NCBI GenBank assembly: GCA_963678085.1
Contig: OY782680.1
Location: 2,666,001 to 2,730,000 of the forward strand
DNA: 64,000 nt
Reading direction: 5' to 3'
DNA from: Aliishimia sp963678085
GTDB taxonomy: Bacteria > Pseudomonadota > Alphaproteobacteria > Rhodobacterales > Rhodobacteraceae
In this document: piece after piece, positions 17,376 to 25,656 of the stretch
How the letters are laid out: each line of letters opens with the position of its first letter
Position numbering within the stretch: the first letter of the stretch is position 1
Program-made: the position numbers and the translations under genes
The notes under the pieces: generated by a model
Seen by the model: only the letters and a program-made list of their open reading frames with translations
What the model was told of the DNA's origin: nothing
Databases searched by the model: none

Positions 17376-18395
17376 TTAGACCATCCAGCGGGCATAAATG
17401 CCCCAGAACCATTCGAACCGTGCTGCAAAGGCCACAAAGACAACCCAGGCCAAAGACATCGGCAAGAACACTTTCCACCCGATCCGCATGAGCTGGTCAT
17501 AGCGGTAGCGCGGGGTGATTGCCTTCACCATCGAGAAGATAAAGAAGACAAAGAGCATCTTTAGGACCATCCACAAGATGCCATCGGGCAGCAGCCAGGG
17601 CACGGGCGAGAGCCAGCCGCCAAAGAACATCAGGCTGACAAGCGCACACATAAGCACCACCGCGACCAGCTCTCCGATCATGAACAGCAAGAAGGGGGTC
17701 GAGGAATATTCCACCTGATAGCCCGCCACCAGCTCGGATTCCGCTTCGGGCAGATCAAAGGGCGGGCGGTTGGTCTCAGCCAGGGCCGAAATCAAGAACA
17801 GGAACAACATCGGCAGATGCGGCAGCCAATACCAGCCAAAGATACCCGCATTGGTATCTTGCGCCGCCACGATCCCAGAGAAATTCATCGACCCGGTCGA
17901 GATAATCACCCCAACGATAATCAGACCAATGGAGACCTCATAAGAGATCATTTGTGCCGCAGAGCGCAGCGAGCCCAGGAAGGGGTATTTAGAGTTGGAC
18001 GCCCAGCCCCCCATGATCACGCCGTAAACCTCTAGCGAGGAGATCGCAAAGACATAGAGGATCGCCACATTGATATCGCTGAGCACCCAGCCATCGTTGA
18101 ACGGGATCACCGCCCAAGCGATCAGCGACATCACCAAAGTGATCATCGGGGCAAGCAGAAACACAAACTTGTCTGAGCCGGCTGGAAAGACCACCTCTTT
18201 CACGATGTATTTCAGGAAATCCGCAAAGCTTTGCAGTAGTCCATAAACGCCCACCACATTGGGTCCGCGCCGCATTTGCACTGCCGCCCAGATCTTGCGA
18301 TCCGCATACATCAAGAAGGCCAGCGCCACCAAAAGCGGGACCACAAGCAACAAGATCTGTGCAACAATGATCAGCAGATTAAGCAGTATTTCCAT
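17376..18395 (-). CDS. nuoH: NADH-quinone oxidoreductase subunit H
   Basis: The 339-aa membrane subunit forms the quinone chamber at the junction with the peripheral arm. It contains MRRGPNVVGVYGLLQ, ETNRPPFDLPEAESELVAGY and YSSTPFLLFMIGE, all family signatures. The start is the ATG at 18395 (M-E-I-L-L-N), giving the usual length; upstream in-frame codons belong to the end of the preceding lipoprotein gene. Confidence 0.98.
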   Translation of the reverse strand: MEILLNLLIIVAQILLLVVPLLVALAFLMYADRKIWAAVQMRRGPNVVGVYGLLQSFADFLKYIVKEVVFPAGSDKFVFLLAPMITLVMSLIAWAVIPFNDGWVLSDINVAILYVFAISSLEVYGVIMGGWASNSKYPFLGSLRSAAQMISYEVSIGLIIVGVIISTGSMNFSGIVAAQDTNAGIFGWYWLPHLPMLFLFLISALAETNRPPFDLPEAESELVAGYQVEYSSTPFLLFMIGELVAVVLMCALVSLMFFGGWLSPVPWLLPDGILWMVLKMLFVFFIFSMVKAITPRYRYDQLMRIGWKVFLPMSLAWVVFVAFAARFEWFWGIYARWMV

Positions 18396-18409
18396 TGCCT
18401 TGCCAGCTC

Positions 18410-18796
18410 CTACATCAGTGGAATGCCGCGCTCCCGGCACTCCATTGCTAATATTTCAGCGTCAATTGTTTTCAACCCAGCAGGGAGTTCGGGCGAAATC
18501 GTATAGACCGCATCGCCGCGCCAAACACCCTGATCGTTACGCATCTCTGAGCGCACATGGCGCGCAAACCCATACCCACGCGCAACCGTATATCCCGCTG
18601 CCGCGCATTTTGTGTACTCGGCGATATCCTCTGGCGCAGCGGCGTTTTTCAACGAGGCTTGAAACCGCACCAAGTTGCCCTCTAAGAACTCAATTTCCAG
18701 GGGGCCATAGACTGGCTCACGCGTCTCATGCGCAGCGTCCGGTGCAGCGCAAGCGCCGATCGTCAACATAGAAACTGCGCAGGCCACCCGGATCAC
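18410..18796 (-). CDS. Predicted lipoprotein between nuoG and nuoH
   Basis: The GTG at 18796 overlaps the nuoG stop (GTGA) and gives a 128-aa product with signal peptide V-I-R-V-A-C-A-V-S-M-L-T and lipobox I-G-A-C, so the mature protein starts at Cys and is envelope-anchored. Two further cysteines occur (YTKCAAAGY and AMECRERG). The motif ARGYGFARHVRSEM is striking. I believe similar lipoproteins occur at this operon position in other Rhodobacteraceae, but I do not know a named function. A TTG start at 18814 is less likely because it would place Gly and Asp residues before the signal. Confidence 0.75.
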   Translation of the reverse strand: MIRVACAVSMLTIGACAAPDAAHETREPVYGPLEIEFLEGNLVRFQASLKNAAAPEDIAEYTKCAAAGYTVARGYGFARHVRSEMRNDQGVWRGDAVYTISPELPAGLKTIDAEILAMECRERGIPLM

Positions 18797-20808
18797 TCCG
18801 CCGCCATCGCACAAGAGCTACGCGCCTTGGCATTACCCGAAAGCTCCGCCATCAAGGCGCTGGCCCGTGCAATGGGATTGCTCAGATAAAAGTCGCCAAT
18901 GGCCCGCGAAAATGCACCATCATCCAAAGCGCCCTCTGGCAAGGGCTCAACCTCACTCGGCGTGATCTGGTCAATTTTCTGCAAATGTGGATGCGCTTTC
19001 ACGATCGCTTGGCGCAAGGTTGCTAGGCTGTCCCAGGGTTGCGCCTCGCCCAGCTCAGCTGACAAAGCCCGCAAAATCGCCCAGTTTTCTTTCGCCTGCC
19101 CCGGCGCAAAACCGGCACGCATGGCGAGCTGAGGGCGGCCTTCGGTATTGACGAACAGCCCATTTTCTTCGCTATAAGCAGCGCCGGGCAAGATCACATC
19201 AGCGCGATGCGCTCCGCGATCTCCGTGCGATCCTTGGTAAATCACAAAAGCGCCTGGTGCGATCACTAGCTCATCCGCGCCCAGGTTATAGACGACATCG
19301 GCCCCATCAAGCGCCCCGATCCCGTCTGCGCAGGTTGCATCAATATCCATCGCCCCAACCCGCGAAGCGGCTGTGTGCAGAACCAAAAGCTTGGCCTCGG
19401 CAACGGCGCACATTTTCTGCACCATCGCCAGAACAGCCAGACCATCCGCCCCTTGCAAGGCTGCCTGCCCCAAGATGATGATTGGATCGCGCCCCTTCAC
19501 ATGGTCCGAATTGGCGAGCGCTTGGCTCAGCGCGGCCCGGTCGGTCCCAATATGCTGATATTCATAAGTCAGATCCACGGCCTCGCCCACCAGCGCCACA
19601 TGCGCCCCGGCAGCCCAAGCCTTGCGAATACGGGCATTGAGCACAGGGGCCTCAGTGCGCGGATCAGTGCCGATCATCAAAATGGCACCGGCAGTGTCGA
19701 TATCCTCAATCGTCGCGGTTCCAACATAGGCCGCGCGGTTGCCCGCAGGTAGCTTGGCCCCATCGGTACGGCATTCCACCTTGCCGCCCACGCCCTCAAT
19801 TAGCTGTTTCAGACCGAAAGCCGCCTCAACGGGCGCAAGATCGCCAACAAGCCCCATAAGATTCTGCGCGCCCTGAATAGCCTTAGCCGCTGTGCCCAGA
19901 GCCTCTGGCCATGTCGCGGGGCGCAGTTTACCGTTTTCGCGGATATAGGGTTGGTCAAGGCGCTGACGGCGCAGCCCATCCCAGACAAAGCGCGTCTTAT
20001 CCGAAATCCATTCTTCGTTCACGCCATCATGGTTGCGGGGCAAAATGCGCATCACTTCGCGCCCCTTGGTGTCGATGCGAATATTCGAGCCAAGCGCATC
20101 CATCACGTCAATGCTCTCAGTCTTGGTCAACTCCCAAGGTCGGGCAGTGAAAGCATATGGTTTGGAAACCAAAGCCCCAACGGGACAAAGATCAATGATA
20201 TTGCCTTGCAGATTACTATCAAGTGTCTCGCCCAGATAGGAGGTAATCTCCGCATCCTCACCGCGCCCTGTCTGACCCATCTGGGTGATCCCCGCCACCT
20301 CAGAGGTAAAGCGCACACAGCGGGTGCAAGAGATGCAGCGCGTCATATGGGTTTCGACAAGCGGCCCCAAATCCAAATCATCGACCGCGCGCTTGGCTTC
20401 ACGAAAGCGCGAGAAATCCACGCCATAGGCCATGGCCTGATCTTGCAAATCACACTCGCCGCCCTGATCGCAAATCGGGCAATCTAGCGGGTGGTTGATG
20501 AGCAAAAACTCCATCACCCCTTCACGCGCCTTTTTCACCATGGGCGAGTTGGTCTTAACCACCGGGGGCTGGCCTTCGGGTCCGGGACGCAAATCGCGCA
20601 CCTGCATCGCACAAGACGCCGCAGGCTTAGGAGGGCCACCGACCACCTCAACCAGGCACATCCGGCAATTTCCGGCAATAGATAGCCGCTCGTGATAGCA
20701 AAAACGCGGCACTTCAACACCTGCAAGCTCGCAAGCTTGGATCAAGGTCATCGCGCCATCGACTTCAATTTCAGCACCGTCAATGACGATCTTACGTTGG
20801 TCGCCCAT
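18793..20808 (-). CDS. nuoG: NADH-quinone oxidoreductase subunit G
   Basis: The 671-aa product is the large iron-sulfur subunit of the electron-input arm. The N-terminal 2Fe-2S ferredoxin domain has CYHERLSIAGNCRMC, followed by the H/Cys 4Fe-4S site CPICDQGGECDLQ and the CISCTRCVRF cluster. A degenerate molybdopterin-oxidoreductase domain follows. The length fits alphaproteobacterial NuoG. It starts 32 bp after the DUF5333 gene. Confidence 0.98.
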   Translation of the reverse strand: MGDQRKIVIDGAEIEVDGAMTLIQACELAGVEVPRFCYHERLSIAGNCRMCLVEVVGGPPKPAASCAMQVRDLRPGPEGQPPVVKTNSPMVKKAREGVMEFLLINHPLDCPICDQGGECDLQDQAMAYGVDFSRFREAKRAVDDLDLGPLVETHMTRCISCTRCVRFTSEVAGITQMGQTGRGEDAEITSYLGETLDSNLQGNIIDLCPVGALVSKPYAFTARPWELTKTESIDVMDALGSNIRIDTKGREVMRILPRNHDGVNEEWISDKTRFVWDGLRRQRLDQPYIRENGKLRPATWPEALGTAAKAIQGAQNLMGLVGDLAPVEAAFGLKQLIEGVGGKVECRTDGAKLPAGNRAAYVGTATIEDIDTAGAILMIGTDPRTEAPVLNARIRKAWAAGAHVALVGEAVDLTYEYQHIGTDRAALSQALANSDHVKGRDPIIILGQAALQGADGLAVLAMVQKMCAVAEAKLLVLHTAASRVGAMDIDATCADGIGALDGADVVYNLGADELVIAPGAFVIYQGSHGDRGAHRADVILPGAAYSEENGLFVNTEGRPQLAMRAGFAPGQAKENWAILRALSAELGEAQPWDSLATLRQAIVKAHPHLQKIDQITPSEVEPLPEGALDDGAFSRAIGDFYLSNPIARASALMAELSGNAKARSSCAMAAE

Positions 20809-20840
20809 CCCCCTAGTCCTCCCCGACTTATGTTGCCCTT

Positions 20841-21245
20841 CTAGCGAGCGCGCAATAACGCGCCAATCAGGCTGGAGTGTGCTATTTCAGCAAGGCCTAA
20901 TTTGCAGTACGTTTCTGGCTGTCCTTGTACAACCCCCTGTTTTACGAAATAGGCATCCCGCTTACGACGCATACGCGCTTTTTGCGCATCAGAGGACACA
21001 TAGGCTTTGATCGCCTCATCCGTATAACCGAGCTCTTTGGCATGCCCGTGCAGCGCGCGCAGCTTCAAATGCGCCCGGAGCATACGAGCGGATATCCCAT
21101 TGCATTCTTTACGAATTTTGTCCGCTACAGCGATCGCAAACAGGCCGTTTTCGATCACTTCGACATCTTGCAATGAGGGATCAGCACGCAGCGGCGCTGC
21201 CGTGAGAAGAGTGCAAAAGAGTACCGCGACAATGTTCCGCATCAT
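20841..21245 (-). CDS. DUF5333 exported protein
   Basis: The 134-aa product has a cleavable signal (M-M-R-N-I-V-A-V-L-F-C-T-L-L ending ...P-L-R-A-D). Its mature helical domain contains VADKIRKECNGISARMLRA, AKELGYTDEAIKAYV and ETYCKLGLAEI, with two cysteines that could pair. This matches the DUF5333 pattern, which I know from Rhodobacteraceae nuo operons next to nuoG. Function unknown. It lies between a lipoprotein gene and nuoG, with 12- and 32-bp gaps. Confidence 0.85.
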   Translation of the reverse strand: MMRNIVAVLFCTLLTAAPLRADPSLQDVEVIENGLFAIAVADKIRKECNGISARMLRAHLKLRALHGHAKELGYTDEAIKAYVSSDAQKARMRRKRDAYFVKQGVVQGQPETYCKLGLAEIAHSSLIGALLRAR

Positions 21246-21257
21246 GACTGCGCCATT

Positions 21258-21587
21258 TTATCCCAGGCAGCGCCCGCGCAAGGCTAACACGTCGGAAGAT
21301 AGTTCAATCGAAGCCGGATCCAAGGTCGCGCCATCGGCCCATTCCAGCTCTGAGCTGCCAAAGGTCAGCACACAATAGCGGGTCGCTTCATACTTCGCCG
21401 CCTCAATCGCGCCTTGCACTGTTTGGCTGGCCCGCCGCACCGTGACCTCAAATTCTTGATGGTCTTTCGTGACCTTCTTAGAGCTGGTGCGAAACTCGGC
21501 CCCATCGAAAAGCACCCTATCCCCGCGTTCGCCGCAAGAGCATAACATTGCAAGACAAGCCGCACTCATAATCCACTTACCCATCAT
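21258..21587 (-). CDS. Predicted small lipoprotein upstream of DUF5333
   Basis: The 109-aa product begins M-M-G-K-W-I-M-S-A-A-C-L-A-M-L and has lipobox L-C-S-C, preceded by a GGGAGA ribosome site. The mature part is beta-rich (RVLFDGAEFRTSSKK, FEVTVRRASQTVQGAIEAA) with cysteines in RYCVLTFGSSE and RGRC. I do not recognise the family. It is operon-borne between DUF3291 and DUF5333; envelope anchoring is the only safe prediction. Confidence 0.75.
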   Translation of the reverse strand: MMGKWIMSAACLAMLCSCGERGDRVLFDGAEFRTSSKKVTKDHQEFEVTVRRASQTVQGAIEAAKYEATRYCVLTFGSSELEWADGATLDPASIELSSDVLALRGRCLG

Positions 21588-21660
21588 ACCTGTCTCCCGT
21601 CCTCGCGCGTTCTCCTAAAGCCTATAGCGCAGCGCTTTGACTTGGGAAAGGTGCAACTGT

Positions 21661-22125
21661 TTAGTCTTGCCCTAGTGCCCCGAAATGGGTGCGCGCATAG
21701 CTCCATCCAAAAACCTCGGCTGTGTCACCGGTTTCTGTCCACAGGGCAAGCTTACCCAGCGCCTCATCCAAGCTTGGCTGATGCCCGTCCTCAACCCACC
21801 ACATCACAAAATGCGGGCGCCCCAGAGGGGAGAACCATTCTTTGCGGCGCTGCATGAACTTGGCGTGAAGCGTCTTAAAAACAAAAGCCTGAAGGCTGGC
21901 GAAATCTTGCCAAACCGTCAGATTCGCCACCATCTGAGGATCATCGCCGATGTTGTTTTCGGTATTACCCCGACCGGGCTCCCCAGAGCCTTCCATCATC
22001 CAAACGAAGCCCGGCATACGTTTGCCCAGCCCATTGATCCGATCCAGATTGTCCATGAACTCTTTCACTTCGGGCGCATCGGTCGGAGCGCGCAGTCGCC
22101 CGATATTCAGTTCTGCAAGTTGCAT
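21661..22125 (-). CDS. DUF3291 family protein
   Basis: The 154-aa cytoplasmic product starts M-Q-L-A-E-L-N-I-G-R-L and ends ...VFGWSYARTHFGALGQD. With VANLTVWQDFASLQAFVFKT and HFVMWWVEDGHQPSLDEAL it fits the DUF3291 family, a ferredoxin-like dimeric alpha-beta barrel related to monooxygenase/EthD folds. Function unknown. It starts immediately after the stop of a C-terminal remnant of a second copy of the same family (22126-22278), and its ribosome site AAGGAT lies inside that remnant. Confidence 0.85.
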   Translation of the reverse strand: MQLAELNIGRLRAPTDAPEVKEFMDNLDRINGLGKRMPGFVWMMEGSGEPGRGNTENNIGDDPQMVANLTVWQDFASLQAFVFKTLHAKFMQRRKEWFSPLGRPHFVMWWVEDGHQPSLDEALGKLALWTETGDTAEVFGWSYARTHFGALGQD

Positions 22126-22278
22126 CTATATATCCTTAAAAGCATAGCCCCAGCCAAAAGCATGATCACTTTCCCCATGCGCAGCCAGATACTGCAATCT
22201 TGCGCAAGCCTTAGTCACAGTGGGGTGCGCCTGACCTTCATGCCAGCACAGAACCAAACGATGTCCGCCCCAGCCCTT
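22126..22278 (-). pseudogene. C-terminal remnant of a second DUF3291 gene
   Basis: This open stretch of 50 codons with no supported start reads ...HRLVLCWHEGQAHPT..., ends in AFGWGYAFKDI and stops with TAG directly before the intact DUF3291 ATG. It aligns with the last third of that gene (HFVMWWVEDGHQPS... and VFGWSYARTH). The N-terminal two thirds are missing; the preceding sequence runs straight into the end of the 61-aa membrane protein gene. Confidence 0.6.
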
Positions 22279-22283
22279 ATAGC

Positions 22284-22469
22284 CTAACTTTGACGTTGTA
22301 TCTGCTTAGCAATGATGATCGAGGCCGGGAGTGCTGCGACGAAACCAATACCCGCGGCGATCAACAGCGGCACCAACGTATCGTAGCCCATGACCAGAGA
22401 CACCACGATAGCAGTTCCTGCAAGAGTTGTGCTGATGAGGGAGTAAAGTATGCCAGCCAGACCAAACAT
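22284..22469 (-). CDS. Small two-helix membrane protein
   Basis: The 61-aa product consists of two transmembrane helices (LYSLISTTLAGTAIVVSLVM and VPLLIAAGIGFVAALPASII) and a basic tail K-Q-I-Q-R-Q-S. Similar small proteins in Rhodobacteraceae are often mislabelled CTP synthetase in databases; there is no such domain here. A ribosome site AAAGGA lies upstream of the ATG. Function unknown. Confidence 0.7.
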   Translation of the reverse strand: MFGLAGILYSLISTTLAGTAIVVSLVMGYDTLVPLLIAAGIGFVAALPASIIIAKQIQRQS

Positions 22470-22622
22470 GGCGCGATTCCTTTTGTTACTGTGCTTGCTA
22501 GAATACTGACCATTAGCCGCACTTCATTGATAGAGATCAATAAAACACACCCCATTAAGGCGAAAACGAGCAGCGGACTCATAAAACTCAATCCAGAGCC
22601 TGACGGATGCTTAAATGATCAA

Positions 22623-22734
22623 GCTGCGGCACCTAGCGCTTCAATTCATTTACGCCGCCGCAATCGGGCGTTTGTGCTTAATCCGGTCTTCAATCTCGCC
22701 GCGGAAATTGCGGATCAGACCCTGGATCGGCCAG
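22623..22734. repeat. Direct repeat, degenerate copy of the nuoF 3' end plus start of the next gene
   Basis: This 112-bp segment aligns without large gaps to 23333-23444. It includes the last codons of nuoF, its stop, and the first codons of the lipoprotein gene that follows nuoF. Similarity ends abruptly at both sides. Confidence 0.85.
22650..22734 (-). pseudogene. nuoF C-terminal fragment
   Basis: Read on the minus strand this gives W-P-I-Q-G-L-I-R-N-F-R-G-E-I-E-D-R-I-K-H and then K-R-P-I-A-A-A-stop, nearly identical to the NuoF C-terminus ending K-R-P-I-A-A-E. An upstream ATG at 22748 is in frame but only 33 codons result. The copy lies about 710 bp downstream of the true nuoF end and marks a tandem duplication whose second unit has decayed; after the stop the lipoprotein-start copy is broken by an in-frame TGA after two codons. 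Confidence 0.75.
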
Positions 22735-22809
22735 ACCTCACTATTCATCTTTGCAAGGCCATAGAATCGCTTAAGCACGACCTTGAAGGTAAAGTCCCAA
22801 AGGCTTCGG

Positions 22810-23355
22810 TCATCCAAACAAGGAATTCCAACATTCTGGCCAATGAGAAGCAGCTAATTCCTGCAAATCAGTCCTAGTAGATACCCCAGGATACCGCAGG
22901 CGTAAGTCAGAATAATCAATATTGAATCTTACAGATGCTCCCTTGTATGTGCCCTCTATGTCAGTCGTCACACCGCGCCCAGAGCGCTGTATCCCTGCCA
23001 TTGCAAGCTGATGATAGAAGTCTTCAAAAGCACCACGACTTCGTCGAGGGCGTTCATTAACAATCTCATAGTATTCAGGCTCTGCTTCAAAAACCAGCTT
23101 AACATAAGTGCAATATATTTTGTCTTCTGACGTAATGAGCACATATTGCATACTACCACCGACCGCACCATCACCAGGCCCTATGGAAAAGAACAGATAA
23201 TCCCCTTTGTTTTTTGCCTCAGATAGAGCCTTGCCAATGCTCAATTGATCAAACTGCGGCTCAATGTGAACTATTGAGCCATTGTCAGAGGCTGGACCGC
23301 AGCTTGTCACCATCCAAGGTAGAGCCACAAATGCTGCGGCACCTAGGCGTTTCAT
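22810..23355 (-). CDS. Predicted lipoprotein directly downstream of nuoF
   Basis: The 181-aa product has signal peptide M-K-R-L-G-A-A-A-F-V-A-L-P-W-M-V and lipobox V-T-S-C. The mature part contains DYLFFSIGPGDGAVGGSMQY, a Tyr/Glu-rich stretch (KLVFEAEPEYYEIVNERP) and a second Cys pair partner candidate near the C-terminus (HWPECWNSLFG). It lies 5 bp after the nuoF stop and is flanked by the direct repeats 22623-22734 and 23333-23444. I do not recognise the family. Confidence 0.7.
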   Translation of the reverse strand: MKRLGAAAFVALPWMVTSCGPASDNGSIVHIEPQFDQLSIGKALSEAKNKGDYLFFSIGPGDGAVGGSMQYVLITSEDKIYCTYVKLVFEAEPEYYEIVNERPRRSRGAFEDFYHQLAMAGIQRSGRGVTTDIEGTYKGASVRFNIDYSDLRLRYPGVSTRTDLQELAASHWPECWNSLFG

Positions 23356-23444
23356 TTCAATTACTCCGCCGCAATCGGGCGTTTGTGTTTAATCCGCTCT
23401 TCAATCTCGTCGCGGAAATTACGGATCAGACCCTGGATGGGCCA
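23333..23444. repeat. Direct repeat, intact copy (nuoF end and start of lipoprotein gene)
   Basis: This is the parent sequence of the degenerate copy at 22623-22734. It comprises the nuoF C-terminal codons, the 5-bp gap and the first codons of the lipoprotein gene. Confidence 0.85.
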
Positions 23445-24644
23445 AGCCGCTGCATCGCCCAGGGCGCAGATTGTATGGCCCTCAACCTGCTTGGAGACAT
23501 CCCAGAGCATGTCGATTTCCTCGGGCTCCGCTTCGCCGCGCAAGAGCCGTTCCATCACGCGCATCATCCAGCCAGTGCCCTCGCGGCAGGGGGTGCATTG
23601 GCCGCAGCTTTCGTGTTTGTAGAATTTCGCCAAGCGCCAGATCGCTTTGACGATATCAGTGCTTTTGTCCATCACGATCACCGCAGCCGTGCCAAGACCA
23701 GAACCGAGATCCTTTTGCAGATAGTCAAAATCCATGATCGCATCGCGCATATTTTCGCCGCGCACGCATGGTACAGAAGACCCCCCCGGAATCACCGCCA
23801 GAAGGTTATCCCAGCCGCCGCGAATGCCGTCGCAATGCTTTTCGATCAGCTCCTCAAAACTGATGGACATGGCCTCTTCGACCACGCAAGGATTGTTCAC
23901 ATGGCCGGAGATCGCAAAGAGCTTGGTGCCCGCATTATTGGGCCGGCCAAAGCCCGCGAACCACGCGCCCCCGCGCCGCAGGATCGTTGGCACAACCGCG
24001 ATGGATTCCACGTTATTCACAGTGGTCGGGCAGCCATAAAGACCGGCCCCGGCGGGAAAGGGCGGCTTCATGCGCGGCATGCCCTTTTTACCCTCCAGGC
24101 TTTCAATTAGCGCTGTCTCTTCGCCGCAAATATAGGCCCCTGCCCCGTGATGCAGATACAGATCAAAATCCCAACCTGACCCAGCCGCATTGCGGCCCAA
24201 AAGCCCGGCTTCATAAGCCTCGTCAATTGCGTTTTGCAGCGCCTCTTTTTCGCGGATATACTCGCCACGAATGTAGATATAGCACGCATGCGCATTCATC
24301 GCGAAGCTGGCGATCAAGCAACCCTCGATCAGCGTATGGGGATCATGGCGCATAATCTCGCGATCTTTGCAGGTGCCGGGCTCGGATTCATCGGCATTCA
24401 CCACCAGATAGGCCGGGCGCCCATCGCTTTCTTTGGGCATAAAAGACCATTTGAGCCCCGTTGGAAAGCCAGCCCCGCCGCGCCCGCGCAGGCCCGACTT
24501 TTTCATCTCATCAACGATCCAATCCCGCCCCTTATGAATGAGCTGTGCGGTCCCGTCCCAATGCCCGCGCGCCTTGGCCCCAGCGAGTGTGCGCTCATGC
24601 ATCCCGTAGATATTGGTGAAGATGCGGTCTTCATCTTTCAACAT
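23361..24644 (-). CDS. nuoF: NADH-quinone oxidoreductase subunit F (NADH/FMN-binding)
   Basis: This subunit oxidises NADH, holds FMN and the N3 4Fe-4S cluster. The start is the ATG at 24644 (M-L-K-D-E-D-R-I-F-T), giving 427 aa. It contains the flavin/NADH glycine-rich segment GLRGRGGAGFPTGLKWSFMP, GAYICGEETALIESLEG and the cluster motif ESCGQCTPCREG. A copy of its last codons lies about 710 bp further downstream. It lies 28 bp after the DUF5337 gene. Confidence 0.98.
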   Translation of the reverse strand: MLKDEDRIFTNIYGMHERTLAGAKARGHWDGTAQLIHKGRDWIVDEMKKSGLRGRGGAGFPTGLKWSFMPKESDGRPAYLVVNADESEPGTCKDREIMRHDPHTLIEGCLIASFAMNAHACYIYIRGEYIREKEALQNAIDEAYEAGLLGRNAAGSGWDFDLYLHHGAGAYICGEETALIESLEGKKGMPRMKPPFPAGAGLYGCPTTVNNVESIAVVPTILRRGGAWFAGFGRPNNAGTKLFAISGHVNNPCVVEEAMSISFEELIEKHCDGIRGGWDNLLAVIPGGSSVPCVRGENMRDAIMDFDYLQKDLGSGLGTAAVIVMDKSTDIVKAIWRLAKFYKHESCGQCTPCREGTGWMMRVMERLLRGEAEPEEIDMLWDVSKQVEGHTICALGDAAAWPIQGLIRNFRDEIEERIKHKRPIAAE

Positions 24645-24672
24645 ATGATGGTCCCTTTTCTCGAACAGGTGC

Positions 24673-24882
24673 CTATTTTCGCGCACGCCATAGTTTAAGT
24701 GCAAGTAAAAGCGCGACGCCAAATAGGGCGAGCGCAATCAGATCAAACAGGCCACGGATACGCTGCGGCCAATCATATTCTTCTCCTAGCAAGAACGCCA
24801 GCGTCCAAAACACGCCGGTCCCAGCAATCACAAGGGCAAGTTGTCGCCCTGCTCGCCCGATCTGCGGATCATCTTGCGACAT
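24673..24882 (-). CDS. DUF5337 small membrane protein
   Basis: The 69-aa product has two transmembrane helices (GRQLALVIAGTGVFWTLAFL and GLFDLIALALFGVALLLALK) with a basic C-terminus L-W-R-A-R-K. It fits the DUF5337 family, which is found between nuoE and nuoF in Rhodobacteraceae. Role unknown; position suggests a complex I accessory or assembly factor. Confidence 0.85.
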   Translation of the reverse strand: MSQDDPQIGRAGRQLALVIAGTGVFWTLAFLLGEEYDWPQRIRGLFDLIALALFGVALLLALKLWRARK

Positions 24883-24898
24883 TATACCTTAGAAGAGA

Positions 24899-25594
24899 TC
24901 ACTCGGCCTCTCCCTCCTTTGCCGCCAGGATCTTGGCTTGCACGACCCATTCATCACGGTTCACGCGGCCCCTGAACCCTTGCAGATTTTCATCGACCCA
25001 AGCGACTTGCGCATCACCCCAGGAGGCAATCTGAGAAAAGTGGTAGATGCCCAGCTCATGACACAGCTCTTCAAGCTTGGGGCCAATCCCTTTGATTTCC
25101 TGCAAATTATCTGGCTTTCCATCAACCGGAGCGAGTAGGGCTTCGGGTCGCAGTCCTTGCTCTTGTGGTTCCGGGGACGCGGCCAAGGGGGCTGTATAAG
25201 ACCAACTGCCCTTGCGCGCGGCCAGCTCTATTTCCCCAGGCAATTCCGCAGTTGGTTTGACCCGCACCAAGACGGGCTTCGCGACCAGTGGCGCTGCATC
25301 ATCGAATGGTTCAGGCGCGGGCTCTGTTTCCACAATGAGCTCATGCTCTACGCGCTCAACCCTTTGCTCAGGCTCAGGCGCTGCCACAACAGGAACCACC
25401 ACCCGTCTAGGCGTGCACATAAACCATGTCATAAAACAGCCGACAATGATGGCGACAACGACTCCCCCGAGGAGCGCCGCGAGAATACCCCATTCCCATG
25501 AGTGTCGAAAAACAAAACCTGAAACGCCCCCCGAGACAAATGCAAGCCCCCATCCCTCTAAGGCACAAAACACGCTTTGCCGATTAGCACTCAT
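24899..25594 (-). CDS. Membrane-anchored protein with NuoE-type C-terminal helix-hairpin-helix domain
   Basis: The 231-aa product has two N-terminal transmembrane helices (residues about 10-60: VSGGVSGFVFRHSWEWGILA and LLGGVVVAIIVGCFMTWFMC). A proline/valine/glutamate-rich cytoplasmic linker follows, then a roughly 70-residue domain starting DNLQEIKGIGPKLEELCHEL and containing VAWVDENLQGFRGRV. That domain is closely similar to the C-terminal extension of NuoE encoded next to it. I-K-G-I-G-P-K is a helix-hairpin-helix core, a fold known for nucleic-acid or protein binding. It is probably a duplicate of the NuoE extension attached to a membrane anchor. Confidence 0.8.
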   Translation of the reverse strand: MSANRQSVFCALEGWGLAFVSGGVSGFVFRHSWEWGILAALLGGVVVAIIVGCFMTWFMCTPRRVVVPVVAAPEPEQRVERVEHELIVETEPAPEPFDDAAPLVAKPVLVRVKPTAELPGEIELAARKGSWSYTAPLAASPEPQEQGLRPEALLAPVDGKPDNLQEIKGIGPKLEELCHELGIYHFSQIASWGDAQVAWVDENLQGFRGRVNRDEWVVQAKILAAKEGEAE

Positions 25595-25656
25595 CTGATC
25601 TCTCCAAACAGGGCTCGAAACTACCCTTTGTAGTTACCGTCCTTTTGCACCCACTT

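Noticed and set aside
22361..22582. Hydrophobic minus-strand frame upstream of and overlapping the 61-aa membrane protein gene
   Set aside because: Over half overlaps the better-supported gene in another frame, its ribosome site is weak, and its tail is Trp/Cys-rich out-of-frame sequence.
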